From the NCBI GenBank assembly GCA_030159075.1, contig BROG01000995.1:25001-89000 (forward strand): a DNA stretch of 64,000 nt. Reading direction: 5' to 3'. Positions within the stretch are counted from its first letter, which is position 1, and the number at the start of each line of letters is the position of its first letter. The notes beneath the pieces were generated by a model. It did not search any database. It saw only the letters and a program-made list of their open reading frames with translations, and had not been told where the DNA came from. Shown one piece after another: positions 50,153 through 61,401 of the stretch. Both the position numbers and the translations under genes were made by a program. The DNA comes from Atrina japonica (Eukaryota > Mollusca > Bivalvia > Pterioida > Pinnidae).

Positions 50153-50404
50153 ACTTACTTTAGACATTCCGACACAAATTATCAAATTATCTAGGATTAA
50201 AAATTTTAAAAGTCCAATGCTAGTAAAACCGTAATCCGAAATTATTTGGCACAGCTAAAATGTGCCTGTCCGACTCAGATTTATTGCTAAAAAATCTTTT
50301 TATCGTAAATAATTTGATAGTTTGTATCAAAATGACTAAATAGGTAATATTATGCAGTAGCAATGGGTGGTATGTGGTATTATAGGGTAGTATGGTATAC
50401 ATGT

Positions 50405-50605
50405 AGTCTGTGGTAAAGTGCGGATATGGTGGTGGCCAGTTTTTGGTGGAGGAACATGGTTACAATGTACATGGGAAGAGACCACCGGCCTTCCGCAAGT
50501 AAACTGGCAAACTTTCTCACAAAAATCATCTAAGGTTCCAGTGGGGCTCTCAGTGAGAGAGTTCAAAGTGCAATGCTCTAACCACTCAGCCACAGACGCC
50601 CCTCA
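50405..50605 (-). mobile_element. SINE family B, reverse strand
   Basis: GGTGGTGGCCAGTTTTTGGT, GACCACCGGCCTTCCGCAAG, GTAAACTGGCAAACTTTCTC and CTCTAACCACTCAGCCACAG run tail to head, with the head (about 50550-50600) intact. Confidence 0.85.
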
Positions 50606-51149
50606 AATACCAGTTAAGGCTTTCAAATTATTGAAATCGGATAGCATGTTACCTTCCTAAGGGTTCCTTATCATAATCTTGCCTCACAATAATCTAATGT
50701 CCCTCAACTCCCCCTTCGGGAAATTTCTAGATACACCACTATAATATATATCACATTTCTGACCACATGACCATACATTGTTGCCAAAAAAAATAAAGAA
50801 AATAAATAATCTGTCTCTGGTCTTCTTGATAATAAATATTCTGTCCTGTGACGGTATGAAAATATATAATCTGACTCGTCAAAATTTGCCAAGGCCCCCC
50901 CCCCCCCAATCAATAGGTCGTCACCTTATAAAAGCAGAATTTCATCTGATGGGAAACAGTTTGTATCTTTCTGTGTATGAAGAGCCAGGGAGGGCTTGGC
51001 AGAAAACTGAAAACAAAGCTTAATTACATGTACTGAGGTGGTCTCTCAGACCACCTTGCTTAGGACACCACCTCAAAGTTCAGAAGATGATGAATTGTCA
51101 GTCTCTTGATATCTAATAAGTTCAGAACCTCACTTGAGAGACCACCTCA

Positions 51150-52700
51150 GTAATCAGACCACTCTGAGTCATAAAGTAAGGTGGTCTTAATAGCGAGGTT
51201 CCACTGTAACACCTCACTAATCAGACCAATCTGAGTCATAAAGTAAGGTGGTCTTAAGGGTTCCACTGTAACACCTCACTAAATCACTACCACTCTGAGT
51301 CATAAAGTAAGGTGGTCTTAATAGCGAGGTTCCACTGTAACACCTCACTAATCAGACCACTCTGAGTCATAAAGTAAGGTGGTCTTAATAGCGAGGTTCC
51401 ACTGTAACACCTCACTAATCAGACCACTCTGAGTCATAAAGTAAGGTGGTCTTAATAGCGAGGTTCCACTGTAACACCTCACTAATCACACCACTCTGAG
51501 TCATAAAGTAAGGTGGTCTTAATAGCGAGGTTCCACTGTAACACCTCACTAATCAGACCACTCTGATTCATAAAGTAAGGTGGTCTAAGAAGGGAATAAT
51601 AGCGAGGTTCCACTGTAACACCTCACTAATCACACCACTCTGAGTCATAAAGTAAGGTGGTCTTAATTAGCGAAGAGTTCCACTGTAACACCTCACTAAT
51701 CAGACCAACGTCTGAGTCATAAAAGTAAGGTGGTCTTAATAGCGAGGTTCCACTGTAACACCTCACTAATCAGACCAATCTGAGTCATAAAGTAAGGTGG
51801 TCTTAATAGCGAGGTTCCACTGTAACACATCACTAATCAGACCACTCTGAGTCAGTCTGTTAGGTGGTCTTAATAGCGAGGTTCCACTGTAACACATCAC
51901 TAATCAGACCACTTTGAGTCAGTCTGTTAAGTGGTCTTAATAGCGAGGTTCCACTGTAACACATCACTAATCAGACCACTTTGAGTCAGTCTGTTAAGTG
52001 GTCTTAATAGCGAGGTTCCACTGTAACACATCACTAATCAGACCACTTTGAGTCAGTCTGTTAAGTGGTCTTAATAGCAAGGTTCCACTGTAACACCTCA
52101 CTAATCAGACCACTTTGAGTCAGTCTGTTAGGTGATCTTAATTAGCAAGGGTTCCACTGTAACACCTCACTAATCAGACCACTTTGAGTCAGTCTGTTAG
52201 GTGGTCTTAATAGTGAGGTTCCACTGTAACACCTCACTTATCAGATCACTTTTAGTCAGTCAGTTAGGTGGTCTTAATAGCGAGGTTCCACTGTAACACC
52301 TCACTAATCAGACCACTCTGAGTCATAAAGTAAGGTGGTCTTAATAGCGAGGTTCCACTGTAACACATCACTAATCAGACCACTCTGAGTCATAAAGTAA
52401 GGTGGTCTTAATAGCGAGGTTCCACTGTAACACCTCACTAATTCAGACCACTCTGAGTCATAAAGAAGGAGGTCTTCAAGGTGGTCTTAATAGCGAGGTT
52501 CCACTGTAAACACACTCACTAATAAAGTAAGGTGTGGTCAATAGTCCCACTTGTGAGTCAGTTAGTTAGGTGGCCTCAATTGTGAGGTTTCACTATAACA
52601 CCTCACTAATCAGATCACTTTGAGTCAGTCAGTTAGGACAGGTCTGTATTGTGAGGTTCGACTATAACACCTCACTAATCATAACCATGACAGAATGCAG
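51150..52700. repeat. 67-bp minisatellite, about 22 units
   Basis: Unit starts at 51341 and 51408 give 67 bp: CACCTCACTAATCAGACCAC, TCTGAGTCATAAAGTAAGGT, GGTCTTAATAGCGAGGTTCC, ACTGTAA. Two subtypes alternate in blocks (CATAAAGTAAGG and CAGTCTGTTAGG). Small indels are frequent in some units. Degenerate relatives lie at 51030-51150. Confidence 0.94.
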
Positions 52701-53100
52701 GGTGAGATGTTTTACTTATAATAGCATCCAAATTTTAAAATAATTTGATATACTTTATTATACAGTATAAATGACAATAGACCAATACTTTTTATTGATA
52801 TTTTATTGATTTGGGTGAGCCTAACTGTGGCTATAAGGGCGGAGGAGTGAAACACTCAGTCGTTATGTAAAATGATCTTTGAAATAGCAGATATTGGATC
52901 CCACTTGGATTATCCTGTGTGCAGGTTTTTATCGTAAATGTCAAACAAATATTGTTGATTAGTTTTACAGGTGTGAAAGCGCTTTCAGGTGGAATAGTTT
53001 TATCATATGATTATAAAAATAGGAAATAAGAGTTAATATGGATGTTATAGGTATAATACCTGATAGATAGATCTTCTGTAGGTAATTACACAAAATGTAC

Positions 53101-53108
53101 TTACTCTC

Positions 53109-53178
<70 letters not shown>
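53101..53178. repeat. (TGTC)n-(CT)n compound microsatellite
   Basis: TGTC repeats pass into about 46 bp of CT. Confidence 0.96.
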
Positions 53179-53180
<2 letters not shown>

Positions 53181-53250
53181 ACCTCCCCCCACAGCTGCCT
53201 TGAACATAAACATGAAAGTGATTATATGATTGTGCAATAGCATTAAGGAT

Positions 53251-53394
53251 TCCCTGTTTATAAGGGCCATTTTGTTTCAACTCCCTTGGCTGCATACTTC
53301 AACCAAATTGAACCAGTGTATAAGGGTCACCTGCACTTAAAGGCCAATATTTTTTGGTCCCTTGGGTGGCCCCTATAAACAGATTTCACTGTAT
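53251..53394. mobile_element. possible small TIR element
   Basis: CCTGTTTATAAGGGCCA near the left and the reverse complement of the right end, TCTGTTTATAGGGGCCACC, are similar. Both continue into CCCTTGG or CCAAGGGACC. The boundaries are uncertain. Confidence 0.4.
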
Positions 53395-53418
53395 AAGATG
53401 TGGACTCCATGGATGTCC

Positions 53419-53475
53419 TTGGGCGAGATGTTCTCGACACAAGAACACTGTTCTTGAGTGAGAACGCTCGCCCAA
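53419..53475. repeat. near-perfect 57-bp palindrome
   Basis: TTGGGCGAGATGTTCTCGAC plus ACAAGAACA is followed almost without a loop by TGTTCTTGAGTGAGAACGCT plus CGCCCAA. Arms of about 29 and 27 bases pair with only a few mismatches or bulges. Confidence 0.8.
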
Positions 53476-54447
53476 ATGCAAAGAACCTTGACCCGGAACA
53501 TTGTTCTGGGTACCATTTCTTTTTTTACACCATCTTCTTAGCAGGAGTGAGATTAAGAAACATGGCGAACCAATGTTATACTGGACTTTTTAATCATCCA
53601 TGTGTTTGGCTTCCTTATTTTTTTTTCTCCATTGAGTTTTTGGAGTTTGGGCGATACCTGATTAGAACATGTTCTTGCACTACCCATGAGCCATGAGTCA
53701 TAATCTGTATTTTTCTCACCTGTGCTTACCATTTTAAGTAGATGCAGTTTTTGCACCCTTATACCTAGCATCTGTCCCTTGTTTATGAGTTCCATCCCAC
53801 CTAGTTGAGTGTTGTCAATCTTAAAATTTGCCTTGTTCATTAAATTTGAATTTGAATCAGTCTGCTCAATTGCATAATGAGGCATACCACGCCCCCCAAA
53901 TTTTTTGTTGTATGTTTTATACCATAAACGTAGACATTTATACATTGGGTTAATATACACATAATATGCGATGAATATTTTTTGTGCCCCCCTCCCCCCT
54001 CAAAAAAATAAATCCAAATAATCTGGCGGGCGGAGTCTTGTGAACCCTTTCGGAAAGTGAGTTGAATCATCCATATGATAATCAAAAGGTTACTCCACCC
54101 CACCATCTTATGTGAAGCAGACAATACTAATTATGAAACATTATATTGTTTTACCTAATTGGTACACATCACTAATTGTTTTATTTTTTATCTAATTTGT
54201 TGAACACAAGAATTTATCATTTTTATGGAGAAGTTACCAGAGGTTTGATCGGGGTGTTGCAGTTTGACTACTCTGCTACTTAGCTGACATTATACCTAGA
54301 AAGTGAGAGGGGGAGGGGAGTCTTTAATGTGCCATGCCCACTATTATATGGTACCCATATTTTCTAAGTCTTATCTGATAGATCCCCTCCAATTAACATT
54401 CACTTCTACATGTTCTGAAGTGAAGCATTTGTTATCTGAATTAATAT
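53476..54447. other. no supported gene
   Basis: Frames at 53400-53696 and 53553-53960 overlap on opposite strands without motifs. Nothing else is called. Confidence 0.45.
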
Positions 54448-54722
54448 TGTACAGTTGTTTAATTTCATGGGGAGAAAATTTTGTGTTTTTCTGAAAGGAA
54501 TTTATATTATTTTAAATTTTGTGTAAGACTGTTTTCAATACTGAAGTGTTATAGGAGTTGAAGTAAAGCTGATAAAATTTTGAGATTTATGTATATGCTG
54601 TACGGTTATAAATGAATGAATTTTGATTATTCACAGGTATTTTATTTTACTGTTTTTTCTTTGACCGCGAATATATAGCAAAATTAAATCCCCCACAAAC
54701 AAAAGTAACTTAATACAGTAGT
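54448..54722. mobile_element. MITE-like element (family G), copy 2
   Basis: TACAGTTGTTTAATTTCATG, GGGAGAAAATTTTGTG, TCTGAAAGGAATTTA and GCGAATATATAGCAAAATTA match copy 1 at 28312. The end is TAATACAGTA. Confidence 0.65.
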
Positions 54723-54735
54723 GTAACAGCAACAA

Positions 54736-54815
54736 ATATTGTCTCCGATGGTGTTTGAACCTAGGACCCCTGGTTTACAAGTCTGGTGCTCTATTGATCT
54801 TGGGGAAATCCCATT
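54736..54815 (-). mobile_element. tRNA-like SINE head, reverse strand
   Basis: The minus strand reads CAATAGAGCACCAGACTTGT, AAACCAGGGGTCCTAGGTTC, AAACACC. GGTTCAAACACC is B-box-like and the spacing is tRNA-like. No tail was recognised. Confidence 0.55.
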
Positions 54816-54879
54816 AGCTCTAGCTAGTAGATGTATCATGTAAATTAAACACTGCCAAAATAGCTACTACCTGTATCAA

Positions 54880-54972
54880 TCCTTTAAACCCCATGGACCT
54901 GATATTGGACTGGCCTAATAGAACAGAAAAGAGCATACCATTAGGATGCATAGGGGCTAATGGGATTAAAAA
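54880..54972 (-). mobile_element. short dispersed element (family F), reverse strand
   Basis: CCTTTAAACCCCATGGACCT, GGACTGGCCTAATAGAACAG and GAGCATACCATTAGGATGCA follow the reversed family order. Confidence 0.72.
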
Positions 54973-55104
54973 GTATAAGCCACCAAACTTGAAACCTAAC
55001 CCATCTGCATGGCAGACATTTTGAACCACTGTGCTTGCACATGCAGTAATTACCACCCCCACCCAGTAAGTTACGTACAGCCATTCCTAAAAGCAACATG
55101 CCAC

Positions 55105-56353
55105 TGACTACAAGTGTATATATATGTGTCTTGAAGTTACACATAACCACACATGTGTATGTATGTATGTATGTGTCTTGATCTCTGACAGACATAACCA
55201 AGCATGTGTATATGTATGTGTGTCTTGATCTCTGACAGACATAACCACACATGTGTATATGTATGTGTCTTGATATCTGACAGACATAACCACACATGTG
55301 TATATGTATGTGTGTCTTGAAATCTGACAGACATAACCACACATGTGTATATGTATGTGTCTTGATCTCTGACAGACATAACCACACATGTGTATATATA
55401 TGTGTGTCTTGATATCTGACAGACATAACCACACATGTGTATATGTGTGTGTCTTGATCTCTGACAGACATAACCACACATGTGTATATATATGTGTGTC
55501 TTGATATCTGACAGACATAACCACACAAGTGTATATGTATGTGTCTTGAAATCTGACAGACATAACCACACATGTGTATATATATGTGTCTTGATCTCTG
55601 ACAGACATAACCACACATGTGTATATATATGTGTGTCTTAATATCTGACAGACATAACCACACATGTGTATATGTATGTGTCTTGATCTCTGACAGACAT
55701 AACCACACATGTGTATATGCATGTGTCTTGAAATCTGACAGACATAACCACACATGTGTATATGTATGTGTCTTGAAATCTGACAGACATAACCACACAT
55801 GTGTATATATATGTGTGTCTTGATATCTGAAAGACATAACCACACATGCGTATATATATGTGTCTTGAAATCTGACAGACATAACCACACATGTGTATAT
55901 GTATGTGTCTTGATCTCTGACAGACATAACCACACATGTGTATATATATGTGTCTTGATATCTGACAGACATAACCACACATGTGTATATGTATGTGTCT
56001 TGATCTCTGACAGACATAACCACACATGTGTATATGTATGTGTGTCTTGATATCTGACAGACATAACCACACATGTGTATATATATGTGTCTTGATCTCT
56101 GACAGACATAACCACACATGTGTATATGTATGTGTCTTGATCTCTGACAGACATAACCACACATGTGTATATGTATGTGTCTTGATCTCTGACAGACATA
56201 ACCACACATGTGTATATATATGTGTCTTGATCTCTGACAGACATAACCACACATGTGTATATATGTGTGTCTTGATCTCTGACAGACATAACCACACATG
56301 TGTATATGTATGTGTCTTGATATCTGACAGACATAATCACACATGTGTATATG

Positions 56354-56365
<12 letters not shown>
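55105..56365. repeat. 45-47-bp minisatellite, about 27 units
   Basis: ACATAACCACACATGTGTAT, ATGTATGTGTCTTGA and TCTCTGACAG repeat. Units vary at three places: GATCTC/GATATC/GAAATC, TATGTATG/TATATATG, and GTGTC/GTGTGTC. The complement has no stop in any frame, so minus-strand frames of 467 and 448 codons overlap each other. They are artefacts of the unit. Confidence 0.95.

Positions 56366-56395
<30 letters not shown>
56348..56395. repeat. (TA)n-(TG)n microsatellite
   Basis: TA then TG dinucleotides close the 45-47-bp array. Confidence 0.95.
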
Positions 56396-56396
<1 letters not shown>

Positions 56397-56564
56397 CTAC
56401 AGTGCGAATTGATGTGTGTATTTTGACTATGACAAACAAATGTACAAGTAACAATGTGTTGTATCTGTGACCTAGGCGAATTCAGTTAAGTGTTTACAGT
56501 ATGACCGAATTTTAAATTATCATTTTCCGCCGGTAGTATACTCTTTTGTTTGAGAGCTGTAACT

Positions 56565-56641
56565 TAACACATGTGTGTGTGTGTCTTGATCTGTGACAGA
56601 AGTTACACATAACCACACATGTGTATATATATAATATATAT

Positions 56642-56728
<87 letters not shown>

Positions 56729-56774
56729 GTGTGTGTGTGTGTCTTGATCTGACAGAAGTTACACATAGCCACAC

Positions 56775-56810
<36 letters not shown>
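56565..56810. repeat. diverged array units separated by (TA)n
   Basis: Two outlying units (GTGTCTTGATCTGTGACAGA at about 56580 and a similar one at about 56740) are separated by about 100 bp of TA and followed by another TA tract. Confidence 0.9.
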
Positions 56811-56811
<1 letters not shown>

Positions 56812-58093
56812 TTACTAGTAATACACATAACTACACCTGTGTACTTGTAGAAATTGATGAAAGAATTAACGTTTATAGCTAGAATATTTTGCAGTGACTT
56901 ACATAACAATATGAACGGTTAATACATAAATTTTATCTGTCCTTATGCGACAGTGCAATAAAACCATTGATTACGAAATCAACAATAAAGATACAAAAAA
57001 GAAAAACACACCTGCATTTCAAGTTCAGAAAAAACAAACATATTTCTGAAAAAAGCAATGATTATTCTGCATCAGTTCTACATGCTCTATACAGTTGTCT
57101 GAAGTAAGAAAATTTCGAAAGTGTTATAACCATACTATAAGTGACCTACTTTTTTTGCAGATTCCACAGAATTTGTAATTTTTTAGATTAAATTTGCAAA
57201 TCCTGCAATCTATACACAATTACATGGATTTTTATCCGTAATGTATCTGCATCATTAAATCTGTCTGACATTCAAATTTTGTCGATTATTCATTCCACTC
57301 CATTCAAACAAAATCAATCGTTACGATACTGTTTAGATGTGTTTTGTAGACTCTCAATATTCTACGGAATTACAGCAGAAATGCCGGTAAGCCTTTTTTT
57401 AGATTGATATTTTTGTACAAGTATAACAATTAATGTATTTGAGATTTTTATAATTCACATTGATGTTTGTCTCATCAAGTTTTAGGGTTTTTTTGTTGTT
57501 TTTTTTTTTTTCATAAAATCTCTGATTTCTCATTTTTTTTATGCAGTAAATTGTGAATTTTGTTCAATTATCAATTAATATAATTATCTGTTATAATTTA
57601 GTGCTTTCAAATTGCAAGTCTTCTACATGTAAATGTACATGTTTTTTTTTTTTTAATTTTGTTTGTGTGTTAGGGGTGATACTACACCACCACCATATGT
57701 CATAATATTTTAATTTACAAACGATCAAAATCCATTAAAAAATCGAAACAAAATTATTAGGACATCGGTTGGATAAATCAAGTGTAGGCCTACAATTCCA
57801 GTTGTGGGCAGCCTTACATCTAGTACATCTTAAAGTTTTAAGTATGTTGCTAGACATGGAAGAGCTAACTACTTGTAGTTTTCGGTGGAGAATAAATCTC
57901 TTTCAAATTCAAAAATTCTAATATTGTGTCATCGGTAAAATAAATTTCTTCTATTATATACAGAAACAACAATACAGGATGTTTGAACTGGTACAGGTAA
58001 ATGTTATATAAAAAACATCATGATACGTATTGCATCGTAGGCCATGTATCATGATATATGTATCGTATCATGACAAAAGGTGTATCATTACAG
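56811..58093. other. no supported gene; T runs at 57485-57510 and 57640-57655
   Basis: AT-rich unique DNA. ATGCCG|GTAAGC at 57380 is too short to support as an exon. Confidence 0.4.
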
Positions 58094-58095
58094 TG

Positions 58096-58128
<33 letters not shown>

Positions 58129-58142
58129 TTGTGTGTGTGTGC

Positions 58143-58187
<45 letters not shown>
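58094..58187. repeat. (GT)n microsatellite with interruptions
   Basis: GT runs are broken by TTTGTG and GCATAT. Confidence 0.96.
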
Positions 58188-58188
<1 letters not shown>

Positions 58189-58431
58189 ACATTTGAACAT
58201 GTGTGAGCTCAAAGCTTAAATTGCATATATGACCTGCTCTGATAAATGCAGATGTATGAAACATAGGTTAATTAAAAGTATTTAATCACCAAAAAATAAA
58301 TCACAAAAGTACAAAATGTAAAATGTAAGTTACAAATCTACAATGTAAGTTACAAATGTACCAGCTCAGATTTGAGATTTTTTGGAAAAAGTATTGTTGC
58401 ATATCTGAAATATCACTAAACAGTCTTAACT

Positions 58432-58890
58432 ATCTGTACCACCAGTGTTAACAAACGGTACCACCAATGTTATCAACCGGTACCACCAGTGTTAACAACC
58501 GGTACCACCAATGTTATCAACCGGTACCACTAGCGTTATCAACCGGTACCACCAGTGTTATCAACTGGTACCACCAGTGTTAACAACTGGTACCACCAGT
58601 GTTATCAACTGTACCACCAGTGTTATCAACTGTACCACCAGTGTTATCAACTGGTACCACCAGTGTTAACAAACGGTACCACCAGTGCTATCAACCGGTA
58701 CCACCAGTGTTATCAACTGTACCACCAGTGCTATCAACCGGTACCACCAGTGCTATCAACTGTACCACCAGTGTTAACAACTGGTACCACCAGTGTTATC
58801 AACCAGTACCACCAGTGTTAACAACCGGTACCACCAGTGTTATCAACTGTACCACCAGTGTTAACAACCGGTACCACCAGTGTTAGCAAA
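58432..58890. repeat. 20/22-bp minisatellite, about 21 units
   Basis: GGTACCACCAGTGTTATCAA plus CC or CT. Some units lack the GG, giving 20 bp. Most of the 22-bp junctions create the palindrome ACCGGT or a GGTACC site. Confidence 0.94.
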
Positions 58891-58892
58891 CA

Positions 58893-59110
58893 TTTGTGAC
58901 GGTCTATGGTAGAGCATTTGACTCACAATCAGATAGTCCCACATTCAATTCCTGGACCAGGTCATACCAAAGACTTTAAATATGGAAGTGACTGGATCGT
59001 CTTTCGCCAAATGCTCAGCATACGAATTGAAAGTCACAAGTCTTTCAGATGAGACTGAAATCCTAGGTCACGTGTCGTGGAAGGCGTGGCAATGTAGTTA
59101 TAAATGTTGA
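58893..59110 (+). mobile_element. SINE family D, diverged
   Basis: GTCTATGGTAGAGCATTTGA, CATTCAATTCCTGGACCAGG, GTCATACCAAAGACTTTAAA and CAGATGAGACTGAAATCCTA follow the family D order. Confidence 0.75.
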
Positions 59111-59297
59111 AGGTGTGCAAAAAAACAAGGTGCAGATTGACATAATCTGGTGCAAGAAAAGGGCATTGCTCTTCTTCTTCTTCAAATCAATGTCTGATAA
59201 TTTTGTCCGAATGATTCTGCAGGTCTGAATGATTTAACACTGGCTTTCATTTTGTTTGGTTGTTGTTTTGTATATATTGACAAGAATTTTTTATTAT

Positions 59298-59385
59298 TAA
59301 TATGGAGATGTCACCAGCTTTTGGTGAAGTACCACACATTTTGACCTGTGCTACGGACTGACGCCAGTCAGGTGACGTATTTTGC
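59298..59385 (-). mobile_element. SINE 3'-module fragment, reverse strand
   Basis: On the plus strand: TATGGAGATGTCACCAGCTT, GTACCACACATTTTGACCTG and ACGGACTGACGCCAGTCAGG, the reverse of the 3' module at 48735-48830. Confidence 0.65.
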
Positions 59386-59894
59386 GAAAGGTGGCATGTA
59401 AAATGTGCACTTGTATGTACATTTGTATGTGCATGTTCATATAGAAGTTATTGTAACACTGCTGCGAGGACAATTAACCGACTTCCTGCTTCTGTGTAGA
59501 AACCGTAATGTCGTAATGTCGGACATGGGAATTATGATACGGAAAATAATGTCTGCAATTATCTGGAATCAGTCTTGATCTCACCTCACACAACAACCTG
59601 TTGATGGCGATAGCAAAGTGTGGAAGCCATTAACGGAACATCATTCTCACACCTACTGAGATCAGTGTTATAAGAATTGGCCAGGGAACAATTAACAAAA
59701 AAAAAAGCCAAAACATTGCTGTAAATATAATAAAGAGTGTCAGCATGCATACAACAGTGCTTATAAGAGGTGACGATATCAAAATGGTGTCTTTTATGAT
59801 AATCCAAGATCCAGATGATACTGTTTTTATTTCTTGATTATTTGACCGCTTGCTGTGATCTAGTGCAAGCAGAATTTAGAATGAGAACTTAACT
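59386..59894. other. no supported gene
   Basis: Unique DNA. A 73-codon minus-strand frame at 59586-59807 has no support. Confidence 0.4.
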
Positions 59895-59980
59895 ATTTCA
59901 CCCCTGAAAATAAAGATGGTACGCTCTTTTCTGTTGTTAAGACCAGTCTATTATGACCTGTAAGGTTAAAAGGCTTAATA
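59895..59980 (+). mobile_element. short dispersed element (family F)
   Basis: TTTCACCCCTGAAAATAAAG, GGTACGCTCTTTTCTGTTGT and CAGTCTATTATGACCTGTAA then GGTTAAAAGG. Confidence 0.75.
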
Positions 59981-60065
59981 ATATATATATATATACATGG
60001 TACACCATATTATTGAAGAGAACCTTTTCCTATATCATGTATATGTATCAAAACAATTTTGGGGG

Positions 60066-60800
60066 GTTCAAGCTGTCAGGTTTGAGTTGTCAGGTTCAAT
60101 CTGTCAGGTCTAAGCTGTCAAATTCAAGTTATCAAGTTTAAACTATCAGGTTTAAGTTGTCAGGTTCAAGCTGTCAAGAACAATATGTCAGGCTGTCAGG
60201 TTTAAACCATCATGCTCAAGTTATGTTCATGTTATCATGTTCATGCTCTCAGGTTTGTGCTGTTGGGTTCATTTCAGATTTATGCTGTCATGTTCACACT
60301 GTCTGGTTCAGCCTGTCAGGTTCATGCTGCAAGGTTCATGCTCTCAGGTTTGTGCTGTTGGGTTCATGTCAGATTTATGTTGTCAGGTTCACACTGTCAG
60401 ATTCAAGCCATCAATCTCAAGCAGTCAGATTCAGACTATCATGTTAAGACTTAAGGTTCATGCTCTCAGGTTTGTGCTGTTGGGTTCATGTCAGATTTAT
60501 GTTGTCAGGTTCACACTGTCAGATTCAAGCCATCAATCTCAAGCAGTCTGATTCAGACTATCATGTTAAGACTGGCAAGTTCATACTATCTGGTTTTACT
60601 ATCTAGTTTAGACTGTCAAGTTTATGCTGTCTGGTTTGTGCTGACAAGTTCATGCTGTCATGTTCATGTTGTCAGACCCAGACTGTCAGGTTCAAGTTTT
60701 CAAGAACAAACACTCAGGTTCAAGCTATAATGTTTGTGCTGCCTGGTTCAAGTTATCAGGTTCAGGCTATCAGGTTCAGTCTGTTGTTAGGTTCAAGCTT
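60066..60800. repeat. 15-bp minisatellite with higher-order 122-bp repeat
   Basis: CAGGTTCAAGCTGT-type units recur about 48 times with many variants. Two 122-bp blocks (60331-60452 and 60453-60574) are almost identical, and a third related block precedes them at about 60236-60330. Confidence 0.93.
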
Positions 60801-61202
60801 CCATTTTTTCCATACATAACAAAATATACACAAACCTGTTGAAAAACAACAGTGTGTAACTCGAGCAGCCATTTGTACGCCTTCTACAAACAAACTCAAC
60901 CACTTGGTGCTGTAATTTGATGGCTACATGTCGTCGGAAAAATAGACAAACTTTAAAACTTCCTAGTAAATTGTTTTAAGAAATAGTGAAAAGCTTTAAC
61001 AAAAAAAGTGTATCCATTGATTTTCGCAAAAGGCATGACGCTAAGTGGTTGTCCTTTATAGTTTCTTATTTATTTTAAATGTCTGACATTTGATTTGAAG
61101 CATTGGTTGTAAATAGCGCAAGCATTAAGGCATGATCACATGGTTAATTTGTATTTACATATGTGTGGATGTTCTGAGTGAGCTTCTAAACATAGTTCAG
61201 TA
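60801..61202. other. no supported gene
   Basis: A minus-strand ATG at 60872 opens a short frame reaching a GT, too short to call. Confidence 0.35.
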
Positions 61203-61401
61203 CAGTGTGACCCAACCTGAAAGACCATTCCCATGAAAGACCACCTTTCTTTTCAGATCACCTGTCTTTTCAGACCATAATCTGATAACAATCACTCGCT
61301 GAAATAATCCTTTACATAAAACTTCTTTTGAGGAACCACCTGATTTGAGAGACCACATTTCAGTGGCAGATAGGGTCAGTATCTAAAGGCAGGTTCCACT
61401 G
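61203..61401. mobile_element. pogo-like MITE, 199 bp
   Basis: The left end CAGTGTGACCCAACCT and the reverse complement of the right end CAGTGGAACCTGCC are similar, both flanked by TA. The interior AAGACCACC and GAGAGACCACA resemble words in the MITE at 49062. Confidence 0.65.

Noticed and set aside
48873..52700. CRISPR-like repeat-spacer arrays
   Set aside because: The units are contiguous tandem repeats without unique spacers, and the DNA is clearly eukaryotic.
54941..56454. Minus-strand frames of 467 and 448 codons
   Set aside because: Both come from the same 45-47-bp tandem unit read in different frames. A stop-free unit explains them fully.
57376..57382. ATGCCG followed by GTAAGC as a minimal first exon
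   Set aside because: Two codons plus a donor occur readily by chance, with no homologous copy.
60830..60872. Minus-strand ATG at 60872 with a short frame running into a GTTTGTG donor
   Set aside because: About 13 codons only, a weak donor and no second copy.
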